Positions 15,606 to 25,500 of a stretch of 28,948 nucleotides of DNA are shown here, piece after piece. The stretch lies in assembly GCA_937927435.1 (NCBI GenBank), contig CALBDW010000115.1, forward strand, positions 1-28,948, written 5' to 3'. This DNA is from an uncultured Bdellovibrionales bacterium. GTDB lineage: Bacteria > Bdellovibrionota > Bdellovibrionia > Bdellovibrionales > JAMPXM01. Made by a program: the position numbers and the translations under genes. How positions within the stretch are numbered: the first letter of the stretch is position 1; every line of letters starts with the position of its first letter. A model generated the notes under the pieces. The model was given only the letters and a program-made list of their open reading frames with translations. It searched no databases and was not told where the DNA came from.

Positions 15606-16334
15606 TTACTGTTTCAAGAGGTCGATGAGTTTTTTGCCGATTTCTTCGGCGATTCCCCCGCCGTCTTGAATCGCTTCCGCAAGCTTGGTGCAGACGTCTT
15701 GGTCCTTCATCGAAGAGCCTTCATAGCAATAGCTCTCATGCGCGATGATCGCCAAATTACCGAAATCCTCAGCGTGGTCCTCGATATCGTTTAGATCGAG
15801 ATCGTCGAGCGCTTCTTTTAATTTATCCGGATCAAAGGAATCTGGGTTGGACGGGTCAAACGCCTCGTCAATGGAATCGCCAACGCTCACGATTTGCGCG
15901 GTTAGCGTCGCGGTTTTGATCATCGCGGCGAGTCCTTTCACGGAATTGACACCCGACAAGCTGCAGTTTTCCAGAGTCTTGTCGGCGGTATGGTTCGGCA
16001 GATCTTTGGCGAATACAAGATAGGCCATCATCGCCGTTGTTTTGTTGCCGTTATTATCTTTGAGTTCTTGGAATGCTTTCGCGACCCGGCTGCCGGTGAA
16101 GCCTTGGGCGATCATGTTCGCTGAGCAGCGGATCAGATACGATTGTTTGGAGGTCAAGCCTTCAACTTTTTGCAGGCAAATGTCGGCATCGGATTCGTTT
16201 TTCGCTGCATCGATACAAGCCATTCCCGCCGCGATTTTACGGTCTTCCTCGTTTTCCGTCGTGCATGCGGCGAGACCGGCTGCTGCGAGAACCGCGAAGA
16301 GAAAGTGCTTCTTAAGGTCCGAGCTGAGCTTCAT
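15606..16334 (-). CDS. Cysteine-containing lipoprotein, unknown function
   Basis: 242 residues. A lipoprotein signal peptide ends in lipobox LAAC with Cys24 as the lipidation site. The mature part is helical and acidic, with six further cysteines (40, 53, 70, 124, 203, 215) that could form three disulfides. An Asp-rich stretch (160-191) contains repeated DPD/DDLDLND. The layout resembles the other exported helical protein of this cluster at 17697-18542: a segment with Leu-Ser/Thr...Ser-Tyr...Arg, then small residues, then AYLVFAK here against AFVEFAK there. I suspect distant homology. A clear ribosome site GGAAGGA precedes the ATG. The gene is divergent from paralogue 2 and convergent with paralogue 1. 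No known domain is recognised. Confidence 0.8.
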   Translation of the reverse strand: MKLSSDLKKHFLFAVLAAAGLAACTTENEEDRKIAAGMACIDAAKNESDADICLQKVEGLTSKQSYLIRCSANMIAQGFTGSRVAKAFQELKDNNGNKTTAMMAYLVFAKDLPNHTADKTLENCSLSGVNSVKGLAAMIKTATLTAQIVSVGDSIDEAFDPSNPDSFDPDKLKEALDDLDLNDIEDHAEDFGNLAIIAHESYCYEGSSMKDQDVCTKLAEAIQDGGGIAEEIGKKLIDLLKQ

Positions 16335-16504
16335 TGTCGATCCTTCCGTTAAACAGACTGACTTTTTTTCGGAGATTTTGCCGCTTTTCCTTAGAGAATT
16401 CCCCTCTGCGAAACTCCCGGTCTAGACCAATCGATGTATTTAGTCGAGGCGTCTCAACATGAATCAGGACTCTGCCGACCCGTGTGTATAGGGGTGAGAC
16501 AAAA

Positions 16505-17611
16505 ATGCGCATGAAGCGGATTCTTAAAAAATGGTTTTCGATGGCGGTTTCAGCCGGGTTCTTCTTGGGTTCGGCCATCGCCGGGGCGTACTCGGAGAGA
16601 AATGATTTTTATAACGGGGTTCGATCGCTCGGTATGGGGGGCGCATACACCGCCGTTGTGAACGATGAAACGGCGCTCTTGACCAATCCGGCGGGACTCA
16701 GTCGCCTGCGTGATAAGATCTTGACGGTCGTCGATCCGGAGCTTTCGGGAAATACGAATATCACGGAGTTTTTGCCGGCCAATCGCTTATTGGATGCAGG
16801 TATTCAATCGCCTTCGGACTTGCTGAAGATGCTGAAGGAACATCCGGGCAAACACTGGTTCGCGAAGGCTCAGTTCTTCCCGTCGTTCGCCGCTCCGAAC
16901 GTCGGTTTCGGGTTGCACGCGAAATGGAAATACGACGCTGAGGTGAACAGCGAGAGCACCAACTTCCGGCTTGATTACACCCAGGATTACGCCGCGGTTC
17001 TCGGTTTCAGCTTAAAGTTTTTCGGGGGAATTCTTAAGGTTGGAGGCTCGGCCCGGTATGTGAATCGCACGGAAATCCACAAGGATTTCGACCCCAACGA
17101 TCCGGTCATCGATATGAATCAAAACGCGAGCGAGGGCACAGGACTTGGGGTGAATACGGGCATTGTTTTGACGGCTCCCGTTCAGTGGTTGCCGACACTA
17201 GCGGTGGCTGTAAAGGATGTCGGGACCACGAGTTACACTCTGACGAGCGGAATGTTCCTGCATACGCAGACACGTCCGGCGGACTCTCCGCAGTCTATTG
17301 ATGTGGGGATCGCATTGAATCCGCTTCTTTCGAACACGACGCGGATGTTGATTACGGCCGACTATCACGACGTTCTCGACGCCTATCAAGACGACGACCT
17401 AGCGAAGAGGATTCACGCGGGGCTAGAGATCAACTTTGACGACGTTTTTTTCTTCAGGGCGGGATATCATCAGCGGTATTGGACCGCAGGCTTTGAACTC
17501 GCCGGACCGATGATCCAGTTTCAGGCCGCGACTTATGGCGAGGAACTCGGAACCTCGAGCGCTCCGAAAGAAGATCGCCGCTGGGTCGCAAAATTTTCCT
17601 TGCGGTTTTGA
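16505..17611 (+). CDS. TraF/UPF0164-like outer-membrane beta-barrel protein (paralogue 2)
   Basis: 368 residues. I chose ATG 16505 because GGGGTGAG (16491-16498) lies 6 nt upstream; an in-frame GTG at 16484 would overlap that ribosome site. The signal peptide ends AIAGA (28). Signature RSLGMGGAYTAVVNDETALL, then NPAG, spans residues 40-64, followed by alternating strands. The shared C-terminal block reads RYWTAGFELAG...ATYGEELG...DRRWVAKFSLRF, ending in Phe as expected for a Bam substrate. It is probably cotranscribed with the exported cysteine-rich protein 85 bp downstream. Outer-membrane location is well supported; cargo or partner is unknown. Confidence 0.85.
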   Translation: MRMKRILKKWFSMAVSAGFFLGSAIAGAYSERNDFYNGVRSLGMGGAYTAVVNDETALLTNPAGLSRLRDKILTVVDPELSGNTNITEFLPANRLLDAGIQSPSDLLKMLKEHPGKHWFAKAQFFPSFAAPNVGFGLHAKWKYDAEVNSESTNFRLDYTQDYAAVLGFSLKFFGGILKVGGSARYVNRTEIHKDFDPNDPVIDMNQNASEGTGLGVNTGIVLTAPVQWLPTLAVAVKDVGTTSYTLTSGMFLHTQTRPADSPQSIDVGIALNPLLSNTTRMLITADYHDVLDAYQDDDLAKRIHAGLEINFDDVFFFRAGYHQRYWTAGFELAGPMIQFQAATYGEELGTSSAPKEDRRWVAKFSLRF

Positions 17612-17696
17612 ACTACCGGCAGCGGGAGGATACGCTCAAAGTCCAGTCAAATAATTGGCTCCGTGTCGGGGCCGGAGGAAGGCTAAACTGGAAAAG

Positions 17697-18542
17697 ATGA
17701 AAGGAAAAAACTTCCGCGGCCGCACTTATTTAAACGCCCTTGTCTCCTTGCTCATTTTCGGTCCTGTCCTTCTCGGTAACGGGGAATGCAATACGTTTAT
17801 CGGCGCCGCCGATAAGTCAAGTGATGACGCCCTTATTTACGATGTCCAACAAAAGATCAACGCGGGCGATTACGACGGCGCATTGGATTTGATCGGCAGG
17901 TTGTCGCCAGGCCGTCGGGAAAGTTACGACGGGCGCGTGCTTGAAGCGACGGCATTGGCGGGAAAATGCGGCCTCGACTTCATCCGCATGGCCAAAGACA
18001 TCGTCGAGGGGATCGGTTCAAAACAGCTCATGAAGATCCTCGGCTCGAACATGCGAAATGCGACGGACTTCACGCCTTGTGTGCAGGCCGAGACGGTTCT
18101 CATGGGTATTCAAGCGAATCAAATGACACCGGACGACCATATTTTTCTCGCGTTTGTCGAGTTCGCGAAGATGGGTGCGATTCTCGCGGAAAGCGGTGCA
18201 ATCGACGCGAGCGGAAACGTTGTTCCCACCTACGATCCCTGCACCGATCTCGACGATCACCAAGCCGGGCATATCGGAACAGCCATCAATATCGCGGTCG
18301 ATGCGATCGCGGCTTCCGGAGTCAGCGTCGCGGGAGCAACGACCGCGATTGTAGAGGAGCTCTGCGAAGAAATCGGTACTTTGCCGATTCCGGGCGACAT
18401 CAACCCTTGCGGCATCAAAGATCCGTCGGCGTTCACAGTGGAACAGCGGCTCATGATCCGCAGCGTGGTCCAAAGCAACGAGATCGGGCTCAACACGTGT
18501 GGAGGATCGATTACGAATCCCGGCTGTATTTGCCCGCCGTGA
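17697..18542 (+). CDS. Exported cysteine-rich helical protein, unknown function
   Basis: 281 residues from ATG 17697. The ribosome site is not ideal: GGAGGAAGG is 14-22 nt upstream and GGAAAAG is immediately before the ATG, so a non-ATG start (CTG 17688, or TTG 17655) is possible. The N-terminal signal has a basic n-region, then LNALVSLLIFGPVLLGNG. Cys31 follows, but the residue before it is Glu, so this is not a standard lipobox. The mature chain has nine cysteines (31, 91, 128, 182, 223, 238, 268, 277, 279), ending in a Cys-rich tail GCICPP. It begins with a TPR-like helix pair (INAGDYDGALDLIGRLS, 54-70). It resembles the lipoprotein at 15606-16334 in outline. The next barrel gene starts 8 bp downstream, so the two are in one operon. 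Confidence 0.75.
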   Translation: MKGKNFRGRTYLNALVSLLIFGPVLLGNGECNTFIGAADKSSDDALIYDVQQKINAGDYDGALDLIGRLSPGRRESYDGRVLEATALAGKCGLDFIRMAKDIVEGIGSKQLMKILGSNMRNATDFTPCVQAETVLMGIQANQMTPDDHIFLAFVEFAKMGAILAESGAIDASGNVVPTYDPCTDLDDHQAGHIGTAINIAVDAIAASGVSVAGATTAIVEELCEEIGTLPIPGDINPCGIKDPSAFTVEQRLMIRSVVQSNEIGLNTCGGSITNPGCICPP

Positions 18543-18550
18543 GGTTGAAT

Positions 18551-19723
18551 GTGGCGCGTATGTTTCAATCGCATTTAAAAACCGTCGCGCGCAGTATGTC
18601 GGCGCTCGTCGTCGCCGCGCTCTCCGTATTTGCCTACGAGGCCCAAGCCTCGCTCCCGGTCGGATGGACATCGGCGCGCGCTCTCGGCATGGGTAACGCT
18701 TATACGGCTGTGGTTCGTGATGGTGACGCGATTTTTTATAATCCGGCCGCCCTTGCGCGGGTCTCGGGCATTCACTGGACGCTTATCGATCCGCGTATTT
18801 CGATTAACAACCCTGGGAATCTCGAGCTTGCCCGAGATTTGAACGCCGACGATGTCGAATCCCTGATCAATAAATTGTACGGGAAAAGAGTTTGGGCGGG
18901 TGTCGGCGGCGGAAAGCTCGCGATTTGGTTTCCTTATTTCGGAGTGGCCGCCTACCAAAACTCGGAAGTCGGCGTTTTCACGGGAGCACGACCGAATCCT
19001 CGTGTTGATCTCGATACGTATTTTGATTACGGCGGCGCCGTGGCGTTTGCGGTGCCTTTGGTGCCCAAGTACTTCAGTCTCGGCGCCAACATCCGGTACA
19101 TCAACCGGACGGGTTCCAAATATCCTGTGGGCCCCGCAACTCTCGCGAACCTCGATCCCGAGGACTTGCGGCAGCAACTTGGGCGTCGGGGGAACGCTTA
19201 CGGGGTGGACTTCGGGGCTCTGTTGACGCTTCCAGGACCGGTGACGTCGTCAATATCGTTTGTTTATCGCGACGCGGGAGTGACAACGTTTTCTCATGAA
19301 GAGGGAATTAGCGCACCCGCGAGTGTTCAGCCGGAAATGATAATCGGCGCCGGCCTCACGATGGATTTCCCGCTGGTCTCCATCACACCGGCTATCGATT
19401 TTCGTTACGTCAATTGGAGCGGGGTGCAGACGGGGCTGAACATCAATGCCGGAATCGAAGTTGATCTTCCTCTCTTGGCTCTTCGTGGAGGAATCAGTCA
19501 AGGCTATTACACCGCTGGCGTCGGCCTGGATCTCGGCTTTATTCGGGCGGATGCCGCGACATGGGCAGTTGAGTTGGGGGCTTATCCGGGGCAGCACCCG
19601 GATCGACGCTACATGGCCCAGGTGACGATCGAATTCGGCTTCGACGGGCCTTCGATGTTTGGAGGCGGTGACGGCCGCTCCGCCGGAGATTCAAGTCGGC
19701 GCGGCTTGAAGCGGCGGCGTTAA
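18551..19723 (+). CDS. TraF/UPF0164-like outer-membrane beta-barrel protein (paralogue 3) with basic C-terminal tail
   Basis: 390 residues from GTG 18551, chosen because GAGG (18541-18544) is 6 nt upstream; ATG 18560 is the alternative and changes little. The frame is open far upstream, but that part is the shadow of the previous gene. The signal peptide ends YEAQA/S. Signature RALGMGNAYTAVVRDGDAIF, then YNPAALARV, is at about 43-71. The shared C-terminal block is SQGYYTAGVGLDLG...ATWAVELG...DRRYMAQVTIEFGF. Unlike its paralogues it does not stop there but adds about 26 residues rich in Gly/Ser/Arg, ending GLKRRR. Such a tail after the last barrel strand is unusual. addB starts about 32 bp downstream. 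Confidence 0.83.
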   Translation: MARMFQSHLKTVARSMSALVVAALSVFAYEAQASLPVGWTSARALGMGNAYTAVVRDGDAIFYNPAALARVSGIHWTLIDPRISINNPGNLELARDLNADDVESLINKLYGKRVWAGVGGGKLAIWFPYFGVAAYQNSEVGVFTGARPNPRVDLDTYFDYGGAVAFAVPLVPKYFSLGANIRYINRTGSKYPVGPATLANLDPEDLRQQLGRRGNAYGVDFGALLTLPGPVTSSISFVYRDAGVTTFSHEEGISAPASVQPEMIIGAGLTMDFPLVSITPAIDFRYVNWSGVQTGLNINAGIEVDLPLLALRGGISQGYYTAGVGLDLGFIRADAATWAVELGAYPGQHPDRRYMAQVTIEFGFDGPSMFGGGDGRSAGDSSRRGLKRRR

Positions 19724-19755
19724 TTCGCGAAACCTTCTTGCTCCTGAGCTGCCGG

Positions 19756-22572
19756 ATGATAAACTCGGCAGCGATGTTGACCGTTCAATCCATTGGGTCG
19801 GCGCACGCCCAGCGAGAACTTTTCGCCGAATTCGTCCCGACGACTCACACTTGGATCGTCTCCGACCTCAAGTCGAAGCTTGATTTGCAGAAACGTCTTT
19901 TGGAACGACGGGATTTTCTCGAAGGCGAGAGTGTCTTGCGTGCCAGCGAACTCTGGCGCACGATGCTTTCGCGGCTCCGCCCGGATCTGCAGGTCGTCTC
20001 GCGCGAATTTATGCTGACCTGGTTGGGCCACAAGCTTTCCCTCCTAGATGCGGATTGGACGAAAACGCCGGGGGTCGCGAAGACCGCCTACGACTACCTG
20101 ACTCAGCTGATGCCGATCCTCTCGCATCCCGAAGGTGCGGGAATGATGGAGGACTGGTTCGAATCACACGAGGCCGCGCGATCCCGCTGGGGACGTTGGT
20201 TCGAATTAGCCCATACGCTTTGGCGGGAACTCCTGGAAGAAGGGTTTATCGCTCCGAACTGGGCGGCCGGCGTCTTGGTGAACGAACTGGATTTGAGCTC
20301 CGCTTGGTCGCGTCCGCTCGTTGTGGATTTGGGGGCGGAACTTGATCAGGTCGAAGCGGACCTCTTCGTTCTTCTGTCCGATAAACTTGATGTCACGATC
20401 TTAAAGCCTGAGCCCGAGTGGGGAGGTGAATATGCGCGGGCTCTTTCGGCTTATGAGGTTTTCGATCGGCTTCTGAAGACCGAAAAGAAGCCGAGTCCTC
20501 CCGCTTTGAATGAGCCTGCTCCGCGAACGGTCCGGTATCGCAAGTACACCACCATGCTTGCGGAAGTGAAAGAAGCGACGGCTCAAGTGAGAAAGTGGTT
20601 GGACTCGGGCGCGGTACAAAAAGCGTCGGACATTGCAATCGTGGCACCCGACATCGAAGCTTATTGGCCGGTTTTATCGAGTTATCTCGATCAGGAAGGC
20701 ATTCCGGTGCAGAAGCCCCGCGTGCGTCGCACGCATGCGTTCGCCGATGTCGCGCGTTGGCTCGCGATCCTCCGACTTCGCACCGGAGGATACGCGGAAA
20801 GCGATGTGGAGCTCGCGCTTTTTGATTCACGAAACGGGCCGTTGAATATGATAAGCTACGACCGTTTCAAGGTCTTGTACTCGGCCCTCTATGGACGCGA
20901 AGATCTCGCTCGTTCCGAAGAAGTGGCGCGGCTTTTTGAACTGCAGCTTGAACCGCATGCCTTCGCGTCGCGCGACGAATTCGTAGCGTGGAGCTTAAAA
21001 CAGCTTCCCGATTCCGGCTGGAAGAATTCCGCTGACGCCCGGGAATTCAAAAGAGTCGAAGACGTTTATAAACGGCTCTTTGACGAATGCCCGGGCAGCC
21101 TTTCGATGACGACAGCCCGCTGGCTCGATTATCTTCAGCGGCTCATGATGAAAATCGAGGTTCTCGTTGAAGAGGGGAATCCTGACGGCATATCGTGTAT
21201 CAACTTAAGTGCCGCGACGAATTCGCCTGCGACGCATATGATCGTTATGGGGCTGACCGAAGCGGCTCTCCGGCCTTCGATTCAGACGGGCATTTTAACT
21301 TCGGAGGCGATGAGTATCGCGGCAAGCTACGGCTTTCATCTCGCCACTGATGACCAGTTTGGAACCGAATTCGAGGCGCGTTGGCTTTTGAGTGATACTT
21401 CGCGGGAGCTCTTCTTAACTGTCGCGGAAACTGATTTTGCAGGAGCAGCTCAAGCGCCGTCTTGGCTCTGGGTTCAGGGCGCTCGCGCGCAAGGGGTGCA
21501 TAAAGAAGTCTTTGTGCCGGAAGAGACGCGTTGGGATGAAATACAGAAATCGGATTTCGACAATATCGTGAAAGAGCGCGGCTGGCGCGCGGCCCACGGC
21601 TTAATCATGAAAGAAGCGCTGGCGGAAGACTTGGGTGAAAAGCCGCTCTCGCCGTTTGCAGCGGGTGGGGTGACTCAGCTGTCGCCTTCGCGGATCGAAG
21701 ACTATCTCGAGTGTCCGTTTATTTTTGCATGTAAATACCATTTCGGCCTTTCCGACGTTTCCGAACTCGATCTCGACGTCGATGGCGCCAGACGCGGCTC
21801 GCTTATGCACAAGATTTTCGAGTTACTCACACTCGAACCCGTTCGTTTTGACTATTCGAAAGCGGAGATGGATGACATCGTCGAGAGGGCGCGTGAAGCC
21901 AGTGTACTGGAACTCGCCGATACTCGACTTTGGCCTCCGCTTAAAGAACGGTATGTGGACATGGGATTCCGTTTCCTCGCGTTCGAGCGTGAGATCCGGA
22001 CGCGATTCCCGGAAACGAAAACCATCGGTCGTGAGGTCGATATCGCCGGTTACCTTGATGTCGAGACAGGGGAGCTTTTCCGCGAGCGTCCCGACAGGCC
22101 GTCGGTACTCGGTTTCATCGGACGCATCGACCGGATTGATAGCGACCACCGCGGCAATTTAGCCATTTATGACTACAAATCATCGAACTCGAGCGTCAGC
22201 CAGCATGGTTCGTGGGTCAGCAATAACCGGATTCAACTTCTTTTGTACGCGATGGCTGTACAAGAAGGTCTGACCTCGCTCGAGCCGGCTCCCGTCATAG
22301 CCGCCCTTTATTATGTGGCACGCCCGTTTAACCGCGATAGCGGCTATCGTATCGAGGACGTGGAGCAGGGGCTTGTTGATATTGAAAAGAGAAAGAGGAA
22401 TCGGATCACCGTGGCGGAGCGGGACCGGCTTTTTGGCGAAGGAAGAAAACTGATGAGCGAGGCCGCGAAGCGGATTCTCGCGGGTGATTTCGAGCCGCGG
22501 CCCCGCGATCCGAGAAAGTGTCCCGAATGCCAATGGAGATCGTTGTGTCGAGCGCCGCATTTGAACACTTAA
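19756..22572 (+). CDS. addB: AddB-like helicase/nuclease subunit with Fe-S nuclease domain
   Basis: 938 residues from ATG 19756; ATG 19774 is an alternative, and neither has a strong ribosome site. AddAB processes double-strand DNA ends for RecA. The C-terminal part (about 640-938) is a PD-(D/E)XK nuclease: RGSLMHKIFE (H685), GRIDRID (D792), YDYKSS (D806, K808), and RIQLLLYAM. The Fe-S cysteines follow the AddB pattern C653 ... C922-x2-C925-x5-C931 (CPECQWRSLC). The N-terminal helicase-like part keeps only faint motifs. Where AddB proteins of Bacillus type have a Walker A, this has GSAHAQREL, so ATP binding by this subunit looks lost, as in some proteobacterial AddB. addA follows with a 46-bp overlap. 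Confidence 0.85.
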   Translation: MINSAAMLTVQSIGSAHAQRELFAEFVPTTHTWIVSDLKSKLDLQKRLLERRDFLEGESVLRASELWRTMLSRLRPDLQVVSREFMLTWLGHKLSLLDADWTKTPGVAKTAYDYLTQLMPILSHPEGAGMMEDWFESHEAARSRWGRWFELAHTLWRELLEEGFIAPNWAAGVLVNELDLSSAWSRPLVVDLGAELDQVEADLFVLLSDKLDVTILKPEPEWGGEYARALSAYEVFDRLLKTEKKPSPPALNEPAPRTVRYRKYTTMLAEVKEATAQVRKWLDSGAVQKASDIAIVAPDIEAYWPVLSSYLDQEGIPVQKPRVRRTHAFADVARWLAILRLRTGGYAESDVELALFDSRNGPLNMISYDRFKVLYSALYGREDLARSEEVARLFELQLEPHAFASRDEFVAWSLKQLPDSGWKNSADAREFKRVEDVYKRLFDECPGSLSMTTARWLDYLQRLMMKIEVLVEEGNPDGISCINLSAATNSPATHMIVMGLTEAALRPSIQTGILTSEAMSIAASYGFHLATDDQFGTEFEARWLLSDTSRELFLTVAETDFAGAAQAPSWLWVQGARAQGVHKEVFVPEETRWDEIQKSDFDNIVKERGWRAAHGLIMKEALAEDLGEKPLSPFAAGGVTQLSPSRIEDYLECPFIFACKYHFGLSDVSELDLDVDGARRGSLMHKIFELLTLEPVRFDYSKAEMDDIVERAREASVLELADTRLWPPLKERYVDMGFRFLAFEREIRTRFPETKTIGREVDIAGYLDVETGELFRERPDRPSVLGFIGRIDRIDSDHRGNLAIYDYKSSNSSVSQHGSWVSNNRIQLLLYAMAVQEGLTSLEPAPVIAALYYVARPFNRDSGYRIEDVEQGLVDIEKRKRNRITVAERDRLFGEGRKLMSEAAKRILAGDFEPRPRDPRKCPECQWRSLCRAPHLNT

Positions 22573-25500
22573 AACAAAGCGAAATCGTGCGTGCGGGTGC
22601 GGGAGCCGGGAAGACGTACACGCTCACGCACAAGGTAATGGATATCGCCTCCGCCTACCTGAAAGAGAACGGGCGGTATCCGCGTCTTGTCGTGACAACC
22701 TTCACCCGCAAGGCGACGCAGGAACTCCGAGAACGCCTGATGTTGCTCGCTTTGGAAGAACGGCCGGATCTTGCCGATTTCGTCAACAGCCGTTCGCAGC
22801 TTGTGATTTCAACGATCCACGGCGTGATGGATCTTTTCCTTAGGCGCTACGGTACGCACATCGGAATCGACCCTGGCTACAGGGTGGTGAGCGCGCTGGA
22901 GGCGTCAAAACTCGCTCGTCAATGTGTTCGCCGGTTGGTTCTCGGTGAACCTGAGGCTGTCGATCTTTTGGAATCATTTCCGTTCAATAAACTCGTCGTT
23001 TTACTGCGTCGGTTGGCGGCCGTTCTCATCGAAGATCCCGAAGCGACGCCGTTCGACGAGAAGGCGTTTGCGGAGATCTTTGCTCGCAGGGCCCGCAGAG
23101 TCGCTGGCCAGCTCAAAGAGGTCGCGGGGCAGATTCGGGGTGAAACCGATAAAGACAGCTGGGTGGGGATGGCCGATGACTACCTCAAGCTCGCTGGTAT
23201 TCTGGAAAAGCCGGAAGCTTGGGCGGAAAACCGAGAAAGCTTTATCGCTCTTCATGAAGGAATGAAGATTGCTAAACGCGCGGGAAAAACGCCCGCCGTC
23301 AGCGAGGAAACTTCGGAATCGGCGAAGGAGGCTCGCGACGCCGCGAAAGAATTTAAAGAGCCTCTATACGATCCATCCGTATGGACGCATTTCGCGGGAC
23401 AGTACCGGCGTCTCGAAGGTCTTGCGCGGCGCTTTGCGGAAGAGTTCAGGCGTGCGAAGCTCGAAGCGGGAACACTCGAAATTTCCGATTTGGAGCATTT
23501 CGCTCTCGCCTGTGTCCGCGAGAGCCCTCGCGCGGCCGAGGCGTTCGCGCGGGAGTGGGATCATTGGCTCATTGACGAGTATCAGGACACGAGCCCGTTT
23601 CAGGTGGAATTGATCCGCGCTCTGTCCGGAGTGAGCCCTCACTTCATCGTGGGAGACCCTCAACAGAGTATTTATCTTTTCCGGGGTGCGCGATCCGATG
23701 TCTTTGAACGAAAAGAAAAAGAAGTTCTCGAAACGGGCGGAACGAGGAAATTTTTGACTGTGAACCGGCGTTCCCGTCCGGAACTTCTTTTGTTCTTGAA
23801 CGATTTCTTTTCTCGTCTGAATCCGCCGTTTCAGCCGATGGACCCTTATCTCGGAGACGAGGAGAACAAGATCGAAGTCGATCCTATGCGGAACGTCGCG
23901 ACGTTTTTCATCGCCGGGCCGCCCGATGAAAGCAGTCTGGACGCAGACGCGGAGATGAAAGCGATCGTTCGTTATATTCAGGAGCTGCTTGAAAAAGGCG
24001 TCCGCCCGGAAGATGTCTGCATTCTCGCGCGCACTAACCAAACTTTGCTGGAAGCCGCCGAATACTTGGGAAAACACCGCTTGCCAGCTCATGTGCATGC
24101 CGCTTCGGGGTACTTCGACCGTCGCGAAATCCGCGACGCCCTCGCGCTTTTGAAGTTTCTCGTGAATCCTCACGATAACCTCAACACTGTTGAGGTTCTC
24201 CGTTCGCCGTGGTTTAGGGTACCGGACGGCATTCTCGCCGGAATGGGGAGAAAAAGACCCGTCTCGCTTTGGGAGGCGCTGCTTTCAGAGCGATCGATGG
24301 CAGACGAATTTGCAGCGGTCGGGCGCTTGCAGGGATATTTGCAGCTCGTTCCGAAAGAAGGAATTACGGGCGCGTTCCAACGTGCTTTGATCGAAGCTGG
24401 CTTCATTGATCTTGCGCACGTGCATGACGTGAGCGGGCGGCGGGAGTCGAACCTTTGGAAGCTTCTCGCCCAGCTGCAAGAAGAGGAAGGCAAACAAGGC
24501 TTCAATCCTCTCACGTTCATCGCCAATTGCCGTCAAGGTGACTTCAGCCCCGACGAAGAAAACGCGGAAGGGGACGCTGTTGCGGCCGTTGAGCCGGACC
24601 GCATCAATCTCATGACGGTCCATGTTTCAAAGGGTCTTGAGTTTAAACACGTGATCGTACCGCGCCTTTCGCAGCGGCCGCGTGTGACGACGCACGAAGA
24701 ATTTACGTACGACGAAGAGGCGCGGCGCTGGGCGATACGCGTGCCTTACGGCGAGGACCGAAAGATCGAGGCAAGTCTCGCGGAAGCGGACTGGCTAGAG
24801 CGGTTCCGCGAACAAGAATTACGGGAACATGCACGGGTGCTTTACGTCGCTCTCACGCGCGCGTCCGAGTCCGTGTTTTTAAGTTGGACCTTGCCTGTAA
24901 CGGAAAACTCGTGGGCTTCGATGGTGAAGATGGATCTCTCACCAGGGGAGCACCAAGAGGAGAACTTTCGCTACACGGTCCTTTCCGAAGCTGGGGCCCC
25001 GAAAGAAGCGGGGGAAGCGAAGACAGTCAAGATCAAGGCTCGTCAGCCGTGGCGATCGAAGTCGGGGCCGAGCGGAGCTTTGGGGCTCTTCGAGACGTCC
25101 TCGCGGGACTCCGTTCAGGTCTTTTCGGTGAGCGACCTTCTTGAAAGAAGGCCGGGTCCCGGATTCAAGGCCGATGCCGAGCGGGATATCAAGCGCGCGC
25201 TGGCGGCGACATCGAGAGGAACCGCTTTGCATCGGTTGATGGAGCTTCTCAAGTACCCGTCGAGCGTTCGGTTGGAAAGGTTGGTGAGCCGTTGGTTCCC
25301 GGGACAAGAGGACGAGGTGTTAAAAGCGGTCAACTTCGTACGTGAGTCGAAAGAGCCGCCGCTTCTTGAAGTCATCGCGAACGGGGCCGTCGAGTGGCGG
25401 TTTGCCGCGGTTGAAAGTGGACTTTTGATTGAAGGACAGATCGACCTCTGGGGGCGCACGAACAGCGGCGAGGCGTGGATTGTCGACTATAAAACCGGAA

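Noticed and set aside
17966..18550. Upstream part of the paralogue 3 reading frame
   Set aside because: It overlaps the exported cysteine-rich gene in another frame and is extremely Arg/Ser/His-rich. The real gene starts at about 18551 with a signal peptide.
23364..24173. 269-codon minus-strand open frame
   Set aside because: Antisense to the addA helicase motifs; no family features.
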